Positions 25,085 through 33,508 of a stretch of DNA of 64,000 bases are shown one piece after another. Within the stretch, counting starts at the first letter, position 1, and each line of letters begins with the position of its first letter. A model generated the notes under the pieces. The model had not been told where the DNA came from. It ran no database searches and worked only from the letters and a program-made list of their open reading frames with translations. The position numbers were made by a program, and so were the translations under genes. The stretch comes from Parapedobacter sp042666505 (GTDB lineage Bacteria; Bacteroidota; Bacteroidia; Sphingobacteriales; Sphingobacteriaceae), in the NCBI RefSeq assembly GCF_042666505.1, contig NZ_JBHTDN010000010.1, positions 1 through 64,000 of the forward strand, given 5' to 3'.

Positions 25085-27550
25085 TTACCTCAATAAAGTT
25101 ACAATCACAGCAGCCATGGACGTAACCACACTCCCCATACTCACCCAAGCCTGTACGCCAAGCTTCTCCCGTTCTGGCTTAGTAGGAACAATAATCTCAC
25201 TGCCTGGAAGTACATCGGGATATCCCATACTACTGCTACCTTCAACCGATCCATTAGCATGCTGCACGAAGGTTTTTTTCTTATGGGCTTTCGCCGTGAA
25301 GCCGCCAGCCTGACGGATGTAATACTTTAACGATTTCCCTTCTTGATAGACAATTCGGTTGGGATTGAGCACCTGTCCCCGGACCATTACCGTGCGTAGC
25401 TGCCGTGGCACGATGATAACGTCTTCGTTTTCCAAGGGGATGTCATATTTCGTATTGCCATCCAAAATTTTATCCAACTTGATACCCACATAGTTGCTAA
25501 AAAAAAGACTCGTATCCGCATCGCCCCTCCGTGTGTTCTCGAGTGCTAACTCGCGAATCTCGGCCTGCTCTTTCTCAAGCTCCGCCAACTCAAGACGGTC
25601 TTGATTTATCAATGCACTATGTCCTCGAGCTACCATAGCATCCGAGGCTTTACGTTGCAACGACGCTCCTGGTAGATAAGCAAATTCCGTGACACCACCC
25701 GCACGACGGATCAGGTCGGAGATGGTTTCATCTTTCTTCAACAGTGTATATTCCCCAGGAAATTGCACTTCCCCCTCAATACGTACCTGACGCTGTACCT
25801 GATATCCCGTACTGGTATGCACACTTACTATGTCAAAAGGTTGTAGTACAAAATCCGATCGCAACGCTTCCTCGCGGTTGTCGAAACGGACATGGACCAA
25901 TTCGGAAAGCACCGAATCTCGTTCATTGGTGTTCCGCCGTATCCGCCGTGCCACGTCTACCTTTTCAATGTTGGCTGCCTCGGCGAGCCCACCACTCATC
26001 TGAATCAGGTTACCCAATGTCATTTGCTCGACATAAGGAAACTGACCGGGACGACGGACCTGCCCGCTGATGGATACGATGTACTCTTCGCGTAAATCGA
26101 AAATCGAGGAGATCATTACACGATCCTCGCGCTGAAGTACGTGATTGGCTTGCTCATTACCTCCCATCAATTCGTTTAAATTGACGGTAATCAACTCTTG
26201 CGTGTTATCCGGCTTCAGTCGATTGATGTAAGCACGGGCCATAAAGGCATCTTCCTTAAGCCCGTCGGCCCGTTGAATGAGCTGCCTGAGCGTAAGCCCC
26301 TCGGTGAGCGCATACTTCCCTGGACGGAATACTGCACCTTCGATTTCCACCCGGTTGGCGTACCGATCAAGTACTTCTTCGATAATATACTGGTCACCAT
26401 TCTTCGGAACATAGGTGCCGTAATCTTCCGCGTAGATGTCGGCTACGCTGCGCTCACGGTCGGTAATCTGCAGTACCTTGACCTTCGCCTTATACGCTTC
26501 CGGCGCAAAATCGCCGGCAAATCGCAGTACGTCTGCTAAGGTTTCACTGGCCAACGGCTCAAAGATACCCGGGTTATTGACCAATCCTTCAACCTCAACT
26601 TGGCGTTCAAATACAGGGATATGGATAACGTCGCCGTCCTCTAACCGGACGTTACCGGGCTGAACACCTTTGGTAAGGAAATCGTAGGCATCAATCGTCT
26701 GGATGACCTGATTATTGCGGATAAGCTGGATATTACGATACGTACCTTTCTCGGAGGGTCCGCCCGAAGCGTACAGTGCATGGAACACGTTGGCCAGCGA
26801 CGGCAATGTGTAGGTGCCGGGTCGGGTAACGTAGCCCGTAAGTGTGACCTTGATGCTACGAATATTACCCAACGTGAGCGATAGCCGTGTGCCACCGGAA
26901 CGTAATTGGGGATACGTGGACTGCATTTGCTGCTTCATTTTGCCAGCAGCCTCTTCAATGGTCAGGCCTGCAACCGAAATCAAACCAATGTAGTTGACAT
27001 TGACGGTGCCTTCTGGTGACACCGGCAGGCGATAGCTGACTTCATTGTCGCCCGTGAGGTCCAATAACAATTCGTCGCCCGTACCGATTACGTAATTTTT
27101 TGGTGTAGGAATATTGAGATTGGGTTCAAACCGGATATCCGTATTGCGGAAGAGCCTGGCCCCAAAAACACGGCTGGCACGGCTGGTGTCTGGCAGGTTG
27201 GTCTGCAGCGTATCGGAAAAAAAAGAAGTATCACTGCTCGTCAATTGCCGGCCAGTCTGCATCCGAGAAGTACTGGAATCAATCTTTGAATTACCTTTGG
27301 TAGTCCCCTGCTGACGTATGGTGGCCATCCGGCTGCGCAGCTTTTGCTGTTCCGCAGCAGACATGCCACGTTGGCCGAGCGTTTGCAAAAGTTGATCATC
27401 CGTCATACCCCGCCTGTCGGCTTCGGCAATCAGCTTGATCACTTGATCATCAGACAATTGCTCTACCTGGATTTTGGAGACATCCGGCATTTGTGCATAG
27501 GCCGTAACCAACCAGAAAAAGCCTGTCAACAACAAAAGATATCGCTTCAT
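25085..27550 (-). CDS. Wza-like polysaccharide export protein with multiple SLBB domains
   Basis: An 821-residue exported protein. The ATG at 27550 gives a clean signal peptide (MKRYLLLLTGFFWLVTAYAQ). Next comes an alpha-helical segment (QVIKLIAEADRRGMTDDQLL), a polysaccharide export domain (about residue 160: YVIGTGDELLLDLTGDNEVS) and around six SLBB repeats, recognised by recurring GYVTRPGTY, GLVNNPGIFEP, GAVFRPGKYAL, GQVRRPGQFPYV, GEVQFPGEYTLL and GQVLNPNRIVY. It ends in a hydrophobic helix (VSMGSVVTSMAAVIVTLL), likely crossing the outer membrane. It forms the outer-membrane channel for the polymer. First structural gene of the locus. Confidence 0.9.
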   Translation of the reverse strand: MKRYLLLLTGFFWLVTAYAQMPDVSKIQVEQLSDDQVIKLIAEADRRGMTDDQLLQTLGQRGMSAAEQQKLRSRMATIRQQGTTKGNSKIDSSTSRMQTGRQLTSSDTSFFSDTLQTNLPDTSRASRVFGARLFRNTDIRFEPNLNIPTPKNYVIGTGDELLLDLTGDNEVSYRLPVSPEGTVNVNYIGLISVAGLTIEEAAGKMKQQMQSTYPQLRSGGTRLSLTLGNIRSIKVTLTGYVTRPGTYTLPSLANVFHALYASGGPSEKGTYRNIQLIRNNQVIQTIDAYDFLTKGVQPGNVRLEDGDVIHIPVFERQVEVEGLVNNPGIFEPLASETLADVLRFAGDFAPEAYKAKVKVLQITDRERSVADIYAEDYGTYVPKNGDQYIIEEVLDRYANRVEIEGAVFRPGKYALTEGLTLRQLIQRADGLKEDAFMARAYINRLKPDNTQELITVNLNELMGGNEQANHVLQREDRVMISSIFDLREEYIVSISGQVRRPGQFPYVEQMTLGNLIQMSGGLAEAANIEKVDVARRIRRNTNERDSVLSELVHVRFDNREEALRSDFVLQPFDIVSVHTSTGYQVQRQVRIEGEVQFPGEYTLLKKDETISDLIRRAGGVTEFAYLPGASLQRKASDAMVARGHSALINQDRLELAELEKEQAEIRELALENTRRGDADTSLFFSNYVGIKLDKILDGNTKYDIPLENEDVIIVPRQLRTVMVRGQVLNPNRIVYQEGKSLKYYIRQAGGFTAKAHKKKTFVQHANGSVEGSSSMGYPDVLPGSEIIVPTKPEREKLGVQAWVSMGSVVTSMAAVIVTLLR

Positions 27551-27591
27551 CGAATTATTCCCTTTTTTTCTCATGTAACGTTCAAACGAGG

Positions 27592-27599
27592 CAAAAGTA
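27592..27599 (-). promoter_or_regulatory. Promoter -7 box for the polysaccharide operon
   Basis: TACTTTTG on the minus strand is an exact TAnnTTTG match, 41 nt upstream of the start of the SLBB export gene. No clear -33 TTG-type box is visible at the usual spacing. It lies between the regulator gene (ending 27680) and the export gene, so the regulator and the operon need not share one transcript. Confidence 0.55.
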
Positions 27600-27679
27600 C
27601 ATATAATTTAGCTTTTTGGCTGGAAGCCCAGCGAAAACTGCGCCAAGTTAACAGAGTTTCTAGAATTTATCCGTGTATA

Positions 27680-28183
27680 TCAGCGCTCATATAATGTGAG
27701 TCCTTCTTGAATATTCGTTTCACTCAGCGTAAACACCACTTTCCGACCAATTACACCTTCTATTTTGGGCGCCAGCTGTTCCAGATATTCGGCATTGAGC
27801 GCGGGGCCTACGATGGTTACTTCTACGGTGCCGCTGTCCCGCCCCTCCGCATAATCGCCTGTAACAACCACCTGCTCCACCTCACCCATACGACTCAGTA
27901 CAGTTTCAACAATGCGATCCAATCCCAAATATTTGCGCACAATATCTTGCAACGAGCCAAACAACGGATGTTTCACATTGGCACGGTAGGAAACGCGGTT
28001 CTGCTGAGCTTCTTTCTCCAGATATCCGGCTTCTGATAGATTGTTAAGTTCCTTACGGATGGAATTGGTGGATTCGTTGAATTCCTCCGCCAGACCACGC
28101 ATATGGCCACGGTTGCCCGCGTTGATGAAAAATTTCACCAGCAAACGTAAGCGGGTTTTAGAGGTAATCAGTGAATCGAGCAT
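27680..28183 (-). CDS. Winged-helix regulator with C-terminal nucleotidyltransferase-like domain
   Basis: A 167-residue protein. Residues ~5-75 form a winged helix-turn-helix of ArsR/MarR type (MRGLAEEFNESTNSIRKELN as recognition region, then LSEAGYLEKEAQQNRVSYR as the wing). Residues ~100-150 (QVVVTGDYAEGRDSGTVEVTIVG) resemble the MNT-type nucleotidyltransferase fold; only part of the catalytic GS..RG/DxD pattern is there, so catalysis is doubtful. It heads the polysaccharide locus in the same orientation, which suggests it controls the locus; related genes occupy this place in other Bacteroidota polysaccharide loci. The promoter box lies 17 nt upstream. DNA target and ligand are unknown. 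Confidence 0.7.
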   Translation of the reverse strand: MLDSLITSKTRLRLLVKFFINAGNRGHMRGLAEEFNESTNSIRKELNNLSEAGYLEKEAQQNRVSYRANVKHPLFGSLQDIVRKYLGLDRIVETVLSRMGEVEQVVVTGDYAEGRDSGTVEVTIVGPALNAEYLEQLAPKIEGVIGRKVVFTLSETNIQEGLTLYER

Positions 28184-28200
28184 GCCTTCCTAACGAGCAA

Positions 28201-28208
28201 CAAAAGTA
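28201..28208 (-). promoter_or_regulatory. Promoter -7 box for the winged-helix regulator
   Basis: TACTTTTG on the minus strand, 17 nt before the ATG at 28183, preceded by TTGG at a 19-nt distance as a plausible -33 box. The surrounding 17-mer GAGCAACAAAAGTACTC (28195-28211) is identical to the one at the gmd promoter. Confidence 0.65.
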
Positions 28209-28524
28209 CTCTTTTTTAGCGAAGGAGCCAAGCGCAATTATTTGGAGCCGAAATAGTTTTTTTCGCGGGATGGTATTTCAAGAAAGACGCCGAATTTCTG
28301 GGTGGTATCTGAATTTTGGTTTGTCGGCGGATTTAATTCCGAATATGAGAAAGCTTCTGTCATCCACGTCACAGCCCTTTGCTGGGGAATTTTCCTGTTA
28401 CTGCACCTTGCTTTCTATTTGCGGGCGCGAGAACAAACAATTCGTGGATTACACAAACACGATTTGTTCGAATAACGATCTAGTGTCTGACGAGAGAACA
28501 AAGGCGCAATTCGTAGAAAATCCG

Positions 28525-28532
28525 TATCTTTG
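28525..28532 (+). promoter_or_regulatory. Promoter -7 box for the Rrf2 regulator
   Basis: TATCTTTG is an exact TAnnTTTG match, 28 nt upstream of the ATG at 28561. Confidence 0.6.
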
Positions 28533-28560
28533 TTTTTCGTACAAATCACCATAACGAGGG

Positions 28561-28998
28561 ATGTTATCCAAAAAGACCAAATACGCCATCAAAGCGCTGA
28601 TCGTTTTGGGCCGGAATTACGGCAAGGAACCGATGCAGATTCTACGCATTGCTGAGGAGGAACGTATCCCCAAGAAATTCCTCGAACAGATCCTGCTGGA
28701 AATGCGCAACGCCGGAATTTTGTATAGCAAAAAGGGCGCTGGCGGGGGCTATAGCCTCAACAAGGCGCCGGAAGACATCCGCCTATCGCAGGTGATGCGC
28801 CTCATAGACGGCCCCATTGCGTTGCTGCCTTGCGTAAGCCTGAACTTCTACCGGGGCTGTGACGAATGCAAATCGGAAGAGATCTGCGGGATCCGGGATA
28901 CGTTTGTCGATGTGCGCAATGCCATGCTTCAAATCCTCAACGATACCAGCATAGCCGACATCATCAACAAAGAAAAACGGTTGGAGCTGGAACTCTAA
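28561..28998 (+). CDS. Rrf2-family transcriptional regulator
   Basis: A 145-residue Rrf2 protein. It starts with MLSKKTKYAIKALIVL and has the winged-helix signature IPKKFLEQILLEMRNAGILYSKKG followed by GAGGGYSLNKAPEDI, typical of the family. The C-terminal region has four cysteines (C91, C100, C103, C109); Rrf2 regulators such as IscR and NsrR hold an iron-sulfur cluster through three cysteines in this area, so iron-sulfur or redox sensing is plausible, although the spacing differs from IscR. It is followed by the AsmA-like gene with a ~50-nt gap, probably in one transcript. The suf genes lie over 30 kb away, so no local target is indicated. Confidence 0.88.
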   Translation: MLSKKTKYAIKALIVLGRNYGKEPMQILRIAEEERIPKKFLEQILLEMRNAGILYSKKGAGGGYSLNKAPEDIRLSQVMRLIDGPIALLPCVSLNFYRGCDECKSEEICGIRDTFVDVRNAMLQILNDTSIADIINKEKRLELEL

Positions 28999-29049
28999 CC
29001 GCAAGGCGCGTTTCCAAACATTTTGAGCCGATCCGGCGTTTCTCCCTTA

Positions 29050-30693
29050 ATGAGACCCGTTTGGAAATGGGCGATCGGTGTGGCCGTAAGCCTACTCGTC
29101 ATCCTTTTTTTGGCTAACTGGTACGTGAACTACCGGTTGAAACCTCGGCTGGAAGCCCAGCTAAAAGAGCGCATCCACGATGGAACGGATGGCCGCTACC
29201 GCTTAACGTACGAAGAATTGAACCTATCGTTATTCCGGGGAAGCGCCACAGCGACCGGCCTACGGCTTGTCCCGGATACAACCGCTAAATCCCGGCGACC
29301 CGCGGCGGGGACGACCTACCAGGCGCGCGTGGGCCGACTCCGGATTAGCGGTTTCGGGGTGCTCCGGTGGCTCCTATTCAAAAAATTGTATATCGGCACG
29401 ATTGCCCTTGACACGCCATCGGTAACGTTGCTGCGCCATCCGCAAAGCGATACTATGGCGGTGGATACCGCTGCCGCATCGCCGTTAGCGAAGCTGACCG
29501 AAGTGGTATCCCACATACGTGTGAACCGCATCCGCCTCCGGGAAGGACAACTGCAAGTGGAAGAGCAGGGCAATGCGGCTCGCTTGCAGGTGCAGGGCAT
29601 CCAGACAACCCTCCGCGATCTCCGCATTGATTCGGCTTCATTGCGCGATACCACCCGCCTATACGGTGCAGAATCGATCGAGTTGCAGGCACGTGGACTG
29701 GTCTATCTGCGGCCGGACAGCCTTTATTTGTTGCAAACCGGACCGCTGCATTTCCAAACGGATGCGCGGGAATTAACGGTCGATAGTCTTCGCTACGGAA
29801 TAACCGTGAGCAAAGCCGAATTTTATCGCAGGGTGCGACGGGCGGAAGACATTCCGGATATCGAGATTTCACGCATGCAGTTGGCCGGAATTGAAAAGGC
29901 GAGCTGGGTAAATAGGCAATTGCTCGCGGCCGCATCGCTACACATTGACAGCGGGCATATTGCCATTTATAAGGATAAAACACAGCCGAATCCACCCGAA
30001 AATAAAATCGGCAAGTCTCCGCATCAGCAGCTGCTTAAGCTGGAACAACGTTTGGCTATCGACTCGGTATCGATCCGGGGTGTGGACGTCCGTTTTACCG
30101 AGGTCAGCGATAAAACCGGCAAAGCGGGTACCGTGACCTTTGACCAGACCGACGGCGTTTTCCGGAACGTGAGCAACGACTCCGCGGCATTGGCGCGCGA
30201 CCGTTACATGCGGCTGCATGCACGTTCTCGCGTCATGGGTACCGGGGATTTAACGGTCGACTTCCGTTTTGACCTCTTGGATAGCTTGGGCGCGCATACG
30301 TATTCGGCGAAACTGGGTGGGATGGATGGGACCGTCTTTAACCGGATGATCACGCCGCAGCTGAACCTGGAAATTGAACGTGTGGATATCAAGGGAATGC
30401 GTTTTGACATGAAGGCGGACGACCGCGGTACGGGTGGGACATTGCAACTGGATTACGAAAAGCTGAAGGTGATTTTTCTCAAGGAAGGTAACGATGGGGG
30501 AATGGCGGAGAAACGGGTATTTTCGTTTCTGGCAAACCGGTTTCTGCTGAATGACAGCAATCCGGATGCGAATGGCGTACGGCATACGGGGAATATATAC
30601 ATCGAACGGCCAAGTGATTTTTCGTTCTTCAAAATGATCTGGCGCAGTATCCGCGAAGGGACCAAAGAATGTATCGGACTCCCGGCCCCGTAG
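29050..30693 (+). CDS. AsmA/DUF748-like membrane-anchored protein
   Basis: A 547-residue protein of uncertain function. It has one N-terminal transmembrane helix (WAIGVAVSLLVILFLANWYV) followed by a long, beta-rich region expected in the periplasm, with alternating hydrophobic strands (YEELNLSLFRGSATATGLRL, LYIGTIALDTPSVTLLRHP). This arrangement resembles AsmA, DUF748 and TamB-like proteins that work at the cell envelope, but I see no decisive motif. I chose the ATG at 29050; a TTG at 29023 would add nine residues before the helix. It sits between the Rrf2 gene and the convergent ABC transporter. Confidence 0.6.
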   Translation: MRPVWKWAIGVAVSLLVILFLANWYVNYRLKPRLEAQLKERIHDGTDGRYRLTYEELNLSLFRGSATATGLRLVPDTTAKSRRPAAGTTYQARVGRLRISGFGVLRWLLFKKLYIGTIALDTPSVTLLRHPQSDTMAVDTAAASPLAKLTEVVSHIRVNRIRLREGQLQVEEQGNAARLQVQGIQTTLRDLRIDSASLRDTTRLYGAESIELQARGLVYLRPDSLYLLQTGPLHFQTDARELTVDSLRYGITVSKAEFYRRVRRAEDIPDIEISRMQLAGIEKASWVNRQLLAAASLHIDSGHIAIYKDKTQPNPPENKIGKSPHQQLLKLEQRLAIDSVSIRGVDVRFTEVSDKTGKAGTVTFDQTDGVFRNVSNDSAALARDRYMRLHARSRVMGTGDLTVDFRFDLLDSLGAHTYSAKLGGMDGTVFNRMITPQLNLEIERVDIKGMRFDMKADDRGTGGTLQLDYEKLKVIFLKEGNDGGMAEKRVFSFLANRFLLNDSNPDANGVRHTGNIYIERPSDFSFFKMIWRSIREGTKECIGLPAP

Positions 30694-30701
30694 TGGTCTT
30701 G

Positions 30702-32465
30702 TTAGATTCCTGCTGAATGGAATTGCAGTTCGTATAGCCGCCGGTAGTAGCCGTCTATGCGCAGCAGCTCCTGATGAGATCCCATTTCCTTCATTTCCCC
30801 TTTATCCAGCACGATGATTTTATCGGCCTTCTGGATCGTGGACAACCGATGAGCAATCACGATCGAGGTTCGCCCTTTCATCAGCGTATCGATGGCGTGC
30901 TGGATAAGTCCCTCCGTTTCGGTATCTACCGAGGAGGTCGCTTCGTCCAGTACGAGTATTTTGGGGTCGTGCACCAGTGCCCGGATGAAAGAAATCAATT
31001 GCGCTTGTCCAGAGGAAAGGGTGGCACCCCGTTCCTGGACCTTATAATCATACCCACCCGGCAACCGCATGATAAATTCATGGGCACCTACCTGCTTCGC
31101 TGCTTCGACAATCTGCTCGCGCGTAATCGTGGGATCGTTCAGGCTGATGTTATTGGCTACGGAGTCGGAAAACAAAAAAACATCCTGCAATACCGTCGCA
31201 ATGGTACGACGCAGGTAGTTGAGCTCATACTTGCGTATGTCCACGCCGTCCAGCAGAATAGCTCCCTTATTCACTTCGTAAAAGCGGCTCAGGATATTGA
31301 TGGTAGACGACTTGCCCGCGCCGGTAGCTCCTACCAGGGCCAAGGTCTCACCGGGTCTTACATGAAAATTAATATCTTTCAGCACCCAGTTGTCTTCGTC
31401 GTAAGCGAACCATACCTTATCAAATACAATGTCGCCCTGGACAACACCGGGGGTTTCCGTGCCGGTATTGGGGGTTTGTTCATGGGTATCCAACACCGCA
31501 AATATCCGCTCGGCACTTACCATCCCCATTTGTAAGGTATTAAATTTGTCCACCAGCTCGCGGATGGGGCGGAAGATCATGTTGATGTACATGATAAAAG
31601 CGACAATGACGCCCGGCGACAGTGTTCCGGCCAGCACTTGCTTTGAACCATACCATACCAGCAGCCCCAGGGCAATGGCCATAATGACTTCGATAACCGG
31701 AAAGAAAATGGAGAAATACCAGTTGGCCCGGATGTGGGCGTTTCTATGTTCGGCATTGGCGGCCTTGAACTTGCGCATTTCCTGGTCCTCGCGGGCGAAG
31801 TATTGAATGACGCTGATTCCGGAGATATGTTCCTGCAGAAAGGTATTGAGATTGGAAACCCATTTCCGCACATCCTGAAAGGCTGATTTCATCGCCTCCT
31901 TGAATACGTAGGTAGCACCGATCATCAAGGGCATCGGGATGAGCACGATCAGCGTGAGTTTCCAATCGGTATAAAACATAACGCCGAGAATGACCACCAA
32001 CTGGAGAATGTCTCCGATAATCTGGATGAGTCCCTCCGAAAAAATGTTTGCGATGGTTTCCAGATCGGAAATCGTACGGGTAATCAACCGACCAATTGGC
32101 GTGCGGTCGAAATACTTCAGGCGCAAGCCGGTAATGTGATTGAACACGTCGATGCGCAAATCACGGATCACGGATTGTCCGAGCGTACTGGTCATCAACG
32201 TGTGGAAATAACGGACGACCGTCTGGGCAACAAGCAAACCCAGCATGACCATCAGCATCAGTTGCAGTCCGTCGGTGTCATTTTGAAGGATGAACCGGTC
32301 CAAGGTATACTCAATGACCATCGGCAGCGCGGGCGCGACCCCCGCCATGACGATCGTTAGCACGACGGATACGACAAATATTCGGCGATAAGGCTTTACA
32401 TACCGCATCATCCTGCGGAGCAGGTGCGCGTCATACGTCTTGCCGGATATTTGGGGTTCGCTCAT
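30702..32465 (-). CDS. MsbA-like ABC exporter (permease fused to ATPase)
   Basis: A 587-residue half-transporter. The N-terminal ~310 residues form six membrane helices. The ATPase domain follows with Walker A GATGAGKSS, Q-loop, signature LSSGQAQLISFIRAL (a variant of LSGGQ), Walker B ILVLDEATSSVDTETE and H-loop IAHRLSTI. Such proteins export lipids, lipid A or peptides as dimers from the inner membrane; the substrate is not known. I chose the ATG at 32465 because the TAnnTTTG box lies just upstream of it; a TTG at 32522, overlapping the truA stop, is the alternative and would be upstream of that promoter. The LSSGQ variant in the signature motif is a common replacement. Confidence 0.88.
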   Translation of the reverse strand: MSEPQISGKTYDAHLLRRMMRYVKPYRRIFVVSVVLTIVMAGVAPALPMVIEYTLDRFILQNDTDGLQLMLMVMLGLLVAQTVVRYFHTLMTSTLGQSVIRDLRIDVFNHITGLRLKYFDRTPIGRLITRTISDLETIANIFSEGLIQIIGDILQLVVILGVMFYTDWKLTLIVLIPMPLMIGATYVFKEAMKSAFQDVRKWVSNLNTFLQEHISGISVIQYFAREDQEMRKFKAANAEHRNAHIRANWYFSIFFPVIEVIMAIALGLLVWYGSKQVLAGTLSPGVIVAFIMYINMIFRPIRELVDKFNTLQMGMVSAERIFAVLDTHEQTPNTGTETPGVVQGDIVFDKVWFAYDEDNWVLKDINFHVRPGETLALVGATGAGKSSTINILSRFYEVNKGAILLDGVDIRKYELNYLRRTIATVLQDVFLFSDSVANNISLNDPTITREQIVEAAKQVGAHEFIMRLPGGYDYKVQERGATLSSGQAQLISFIRALVHDPKILVLDEATSSVDTETEGLIQHAIDTLMKGRTSIVIAHRLSTIQKADKIIVLDKGEMKEMGSHQELLRIDGYYRRLYELQFHSAGI

Positions 32466-32474
32466 GGGTAGCTG

Positions 32475-32482
32475 CAAAAGTA
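32475..32482 (-). promoter_or_regulatory. Promoter -7 box for the ABC exporter
   Basis: TACTTTTG on the minus strand, ending only 9 nt before the ATG at 32465. A transcript starting from it would have almost no leader. It supports the choice of start and independence from truA. Confidence 0.55.
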
Positions 32483-32518
32483 CGATATTTGCCGGGCAAA
32501 TCGAACCGAAATCGTGGA

Positions 32519-33286
32519 TCAAAGATACGGATAGGTTACTTCCGTCAGGTACAATCCTTCCGCTGGCACGGAAACGCCCGCTACTGAGCGGTTCTTGCTT
32601 TGAATGACCGTATGCATGTATTCGGGTGCATGCTCGCTTCGGCCGATTTCCAGCAAGGTTCCGACAATGGCTCGGACCATGTTACGGAGAAACCGATTGG
32701 CGGAGATATAAAACACGAGTTGATTTTGTTGATTGCCATCCGCCCAACGCCACTCGGCGCGCGTAATGTGACAGTTATGGGTATGCACCTGTGTATGGGA
32801 CTTGCTGAAGCAGGCAAAGTCTTCGTATTGCAATAGTATCTCTGCCGCCGCATTCATGGCCACCACATCGGGGATATCGCGCAGCAACCACGAACGCCCT
32901 TGTAAAAACGGGTCTTTATGGAAGTGCAGATGGTATTCGTAGGAGCGCTTGGTCGCATCAAACCGGGCATGGGCCTGCGGCGCTACAGCAAGAAGCCTTT
33001 TAGCCGCAATATCCGTAGGGAGCAACGCGTTGAGCTGATACAGAAACTTGGGAACCTCTTCCGGAACCAGCGCCTTATCGGTGTCAAAATGGGCATACAA
33101 TTGCGTGGCATGGACGCCGGTGTCCGTACGTCCGCAGCCTATTGTACTGATACCTTGACGTAGCAGGATACCCAGGACGCGGTCAACCTCCTGCTGGACC
33201 GTCCGCGCATTGGGTTGGACCTGCCACCCGTGGTAAGCACGGCCGTCGAAAGCGATTTCTAGGAAATACCTGTTGGTGGTGTTCAC
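32519..33286 (-). CDS. truA: tRNA pseudouridine(38-40) synthase
   Basis: A 255-residue TruA, which converts uridines 38-40 of the tRNA anticodon arm to pseudouridine. The catalytic aspartate is in GCGRTDTGVHATQ; also seen are FLEIAFDGRAYHGWQ at the N-terminus, FDATKRSYEYHLHF, and RFLRNMVRAIVGTLLEIG, all family signatures. Length is normal. The start is a GTG at 33286, with a TAnnTTTG box ending 5 nt upstream, so the message may be leaderless. Confidence 0.95.
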   Translation of the reverse strand: MNTTNRYFLEIAFDGRAYHGWQVQPNARTVQQEVDRVLGILLRQGISTIGCGRTDTGVHATQLYAHFDTDKALVPEEVPKFLYQLNALLPTDIAAKRLLAVAPQAHARFDATKRSYEYHLHFHKDPFLQGRSWLLRDIPDVVAMNAAAEILLQYEDFACFSKSHTQVHTHNCHITRAEWRWADGNQQNQLVFYISANRFLRNMVRAIVGTLLEIGRSEHAPEYMHTVIQSKNRSVAGVSVPAEGLYLTEVTYPYL

Positions 33287-33291
33287 GGAGA

Positions 33292-33299
33292 CAAAGGTA
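33292..33299 (-). promoter_or_regulatory. Promoter -7 box for truA
   Basis: TACCTTTG on the minus strand, an exact TAnnTTTG match ending 5 nt before the GTG start. The expected -33 area falls inside the left arm of the inverted repeat at 33308-33324. Confidence 0.55.
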
Positions 33300-33307
33300 A
33301 AGAATAT

Positions 33308-33384
33308 GCTGTAGTTATGTACGACGGAACTGTAACGCTCCCTTCGGTCCGCGTCACTAGGTTCCTTTCGTACATAACTACAGC
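33308..33384. repeat. Perfect 17-bp inverted repeat with structured loop
   Basis: GCTGTAGTTATGTACGA (33308-33324) pairs without mismatch with TCGTACATAACTACAGC (33368-33384). The 43-nt interior has further complementary bits (GGAAC with GTTCC, ACGC with GCGT), so the whole can fold into one long hairpin. On the plus strand it is followed directly by eight T residues, the form of an intrinsic terminator, yet no plus-strand gene precedes it. It lies between the divergent truA and PTPS genes. Possible explanations are a small RNA terminator, a palindromic repeat element or a regulatory hairpin. Confidence 0.8.
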
Positions 33385-33494
33385 TTTTTTTTCTTGTCCG
33401 GCAATGGTGTGGGGTCTGGGTGAAAAAACGGGGCGTGTGGGCGGAGTAAACGCAAATTTGCGAATCGGTGATTTAGCAAATCATCAAATTAACG

Positions 33495-33502
33495 TATCTT
33501 TG
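33495..33502 (+). promoter_or_regulatory. Promoter -7 box for the PTPS-folE pair
   Basis: TATCTTTG, an exact TAnnTTTG match, ends 6 nt before the ATG at 33509, so the transcript would be nearly leaderless. A 12-bp palindrome CGCAAATTTGCG (33451-33462) lies about 33 bp upstream of the box and could be a regulator site. Confidence 0.6.
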
Positions 33503-33508
33503 CGCACT

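Larger units (their letters stand above)
28184..28560. other. Divergent regulatory region between the locus regulator and the Rrf2 gene
   Basis: This 377-bp stretch holds no gene I can support. It contains the minus-strand promoter of the winged-helix regulator close to its left edge and the plus-strand promoter of the Rrf2 gene at its right edge. The part in between (about 28250-28500) shows no further motif that I can recognise. Confidence 0.6.

Noticed and set aside
32520..32527. Second TAnnTTTG box (TATCTTTG, minus strand) at the end of truA
   Set aside because: It coincides with the last codons of truA (YPYL-stop) and the box at 32475-32482 suits the ATG of the ABC exporter better.
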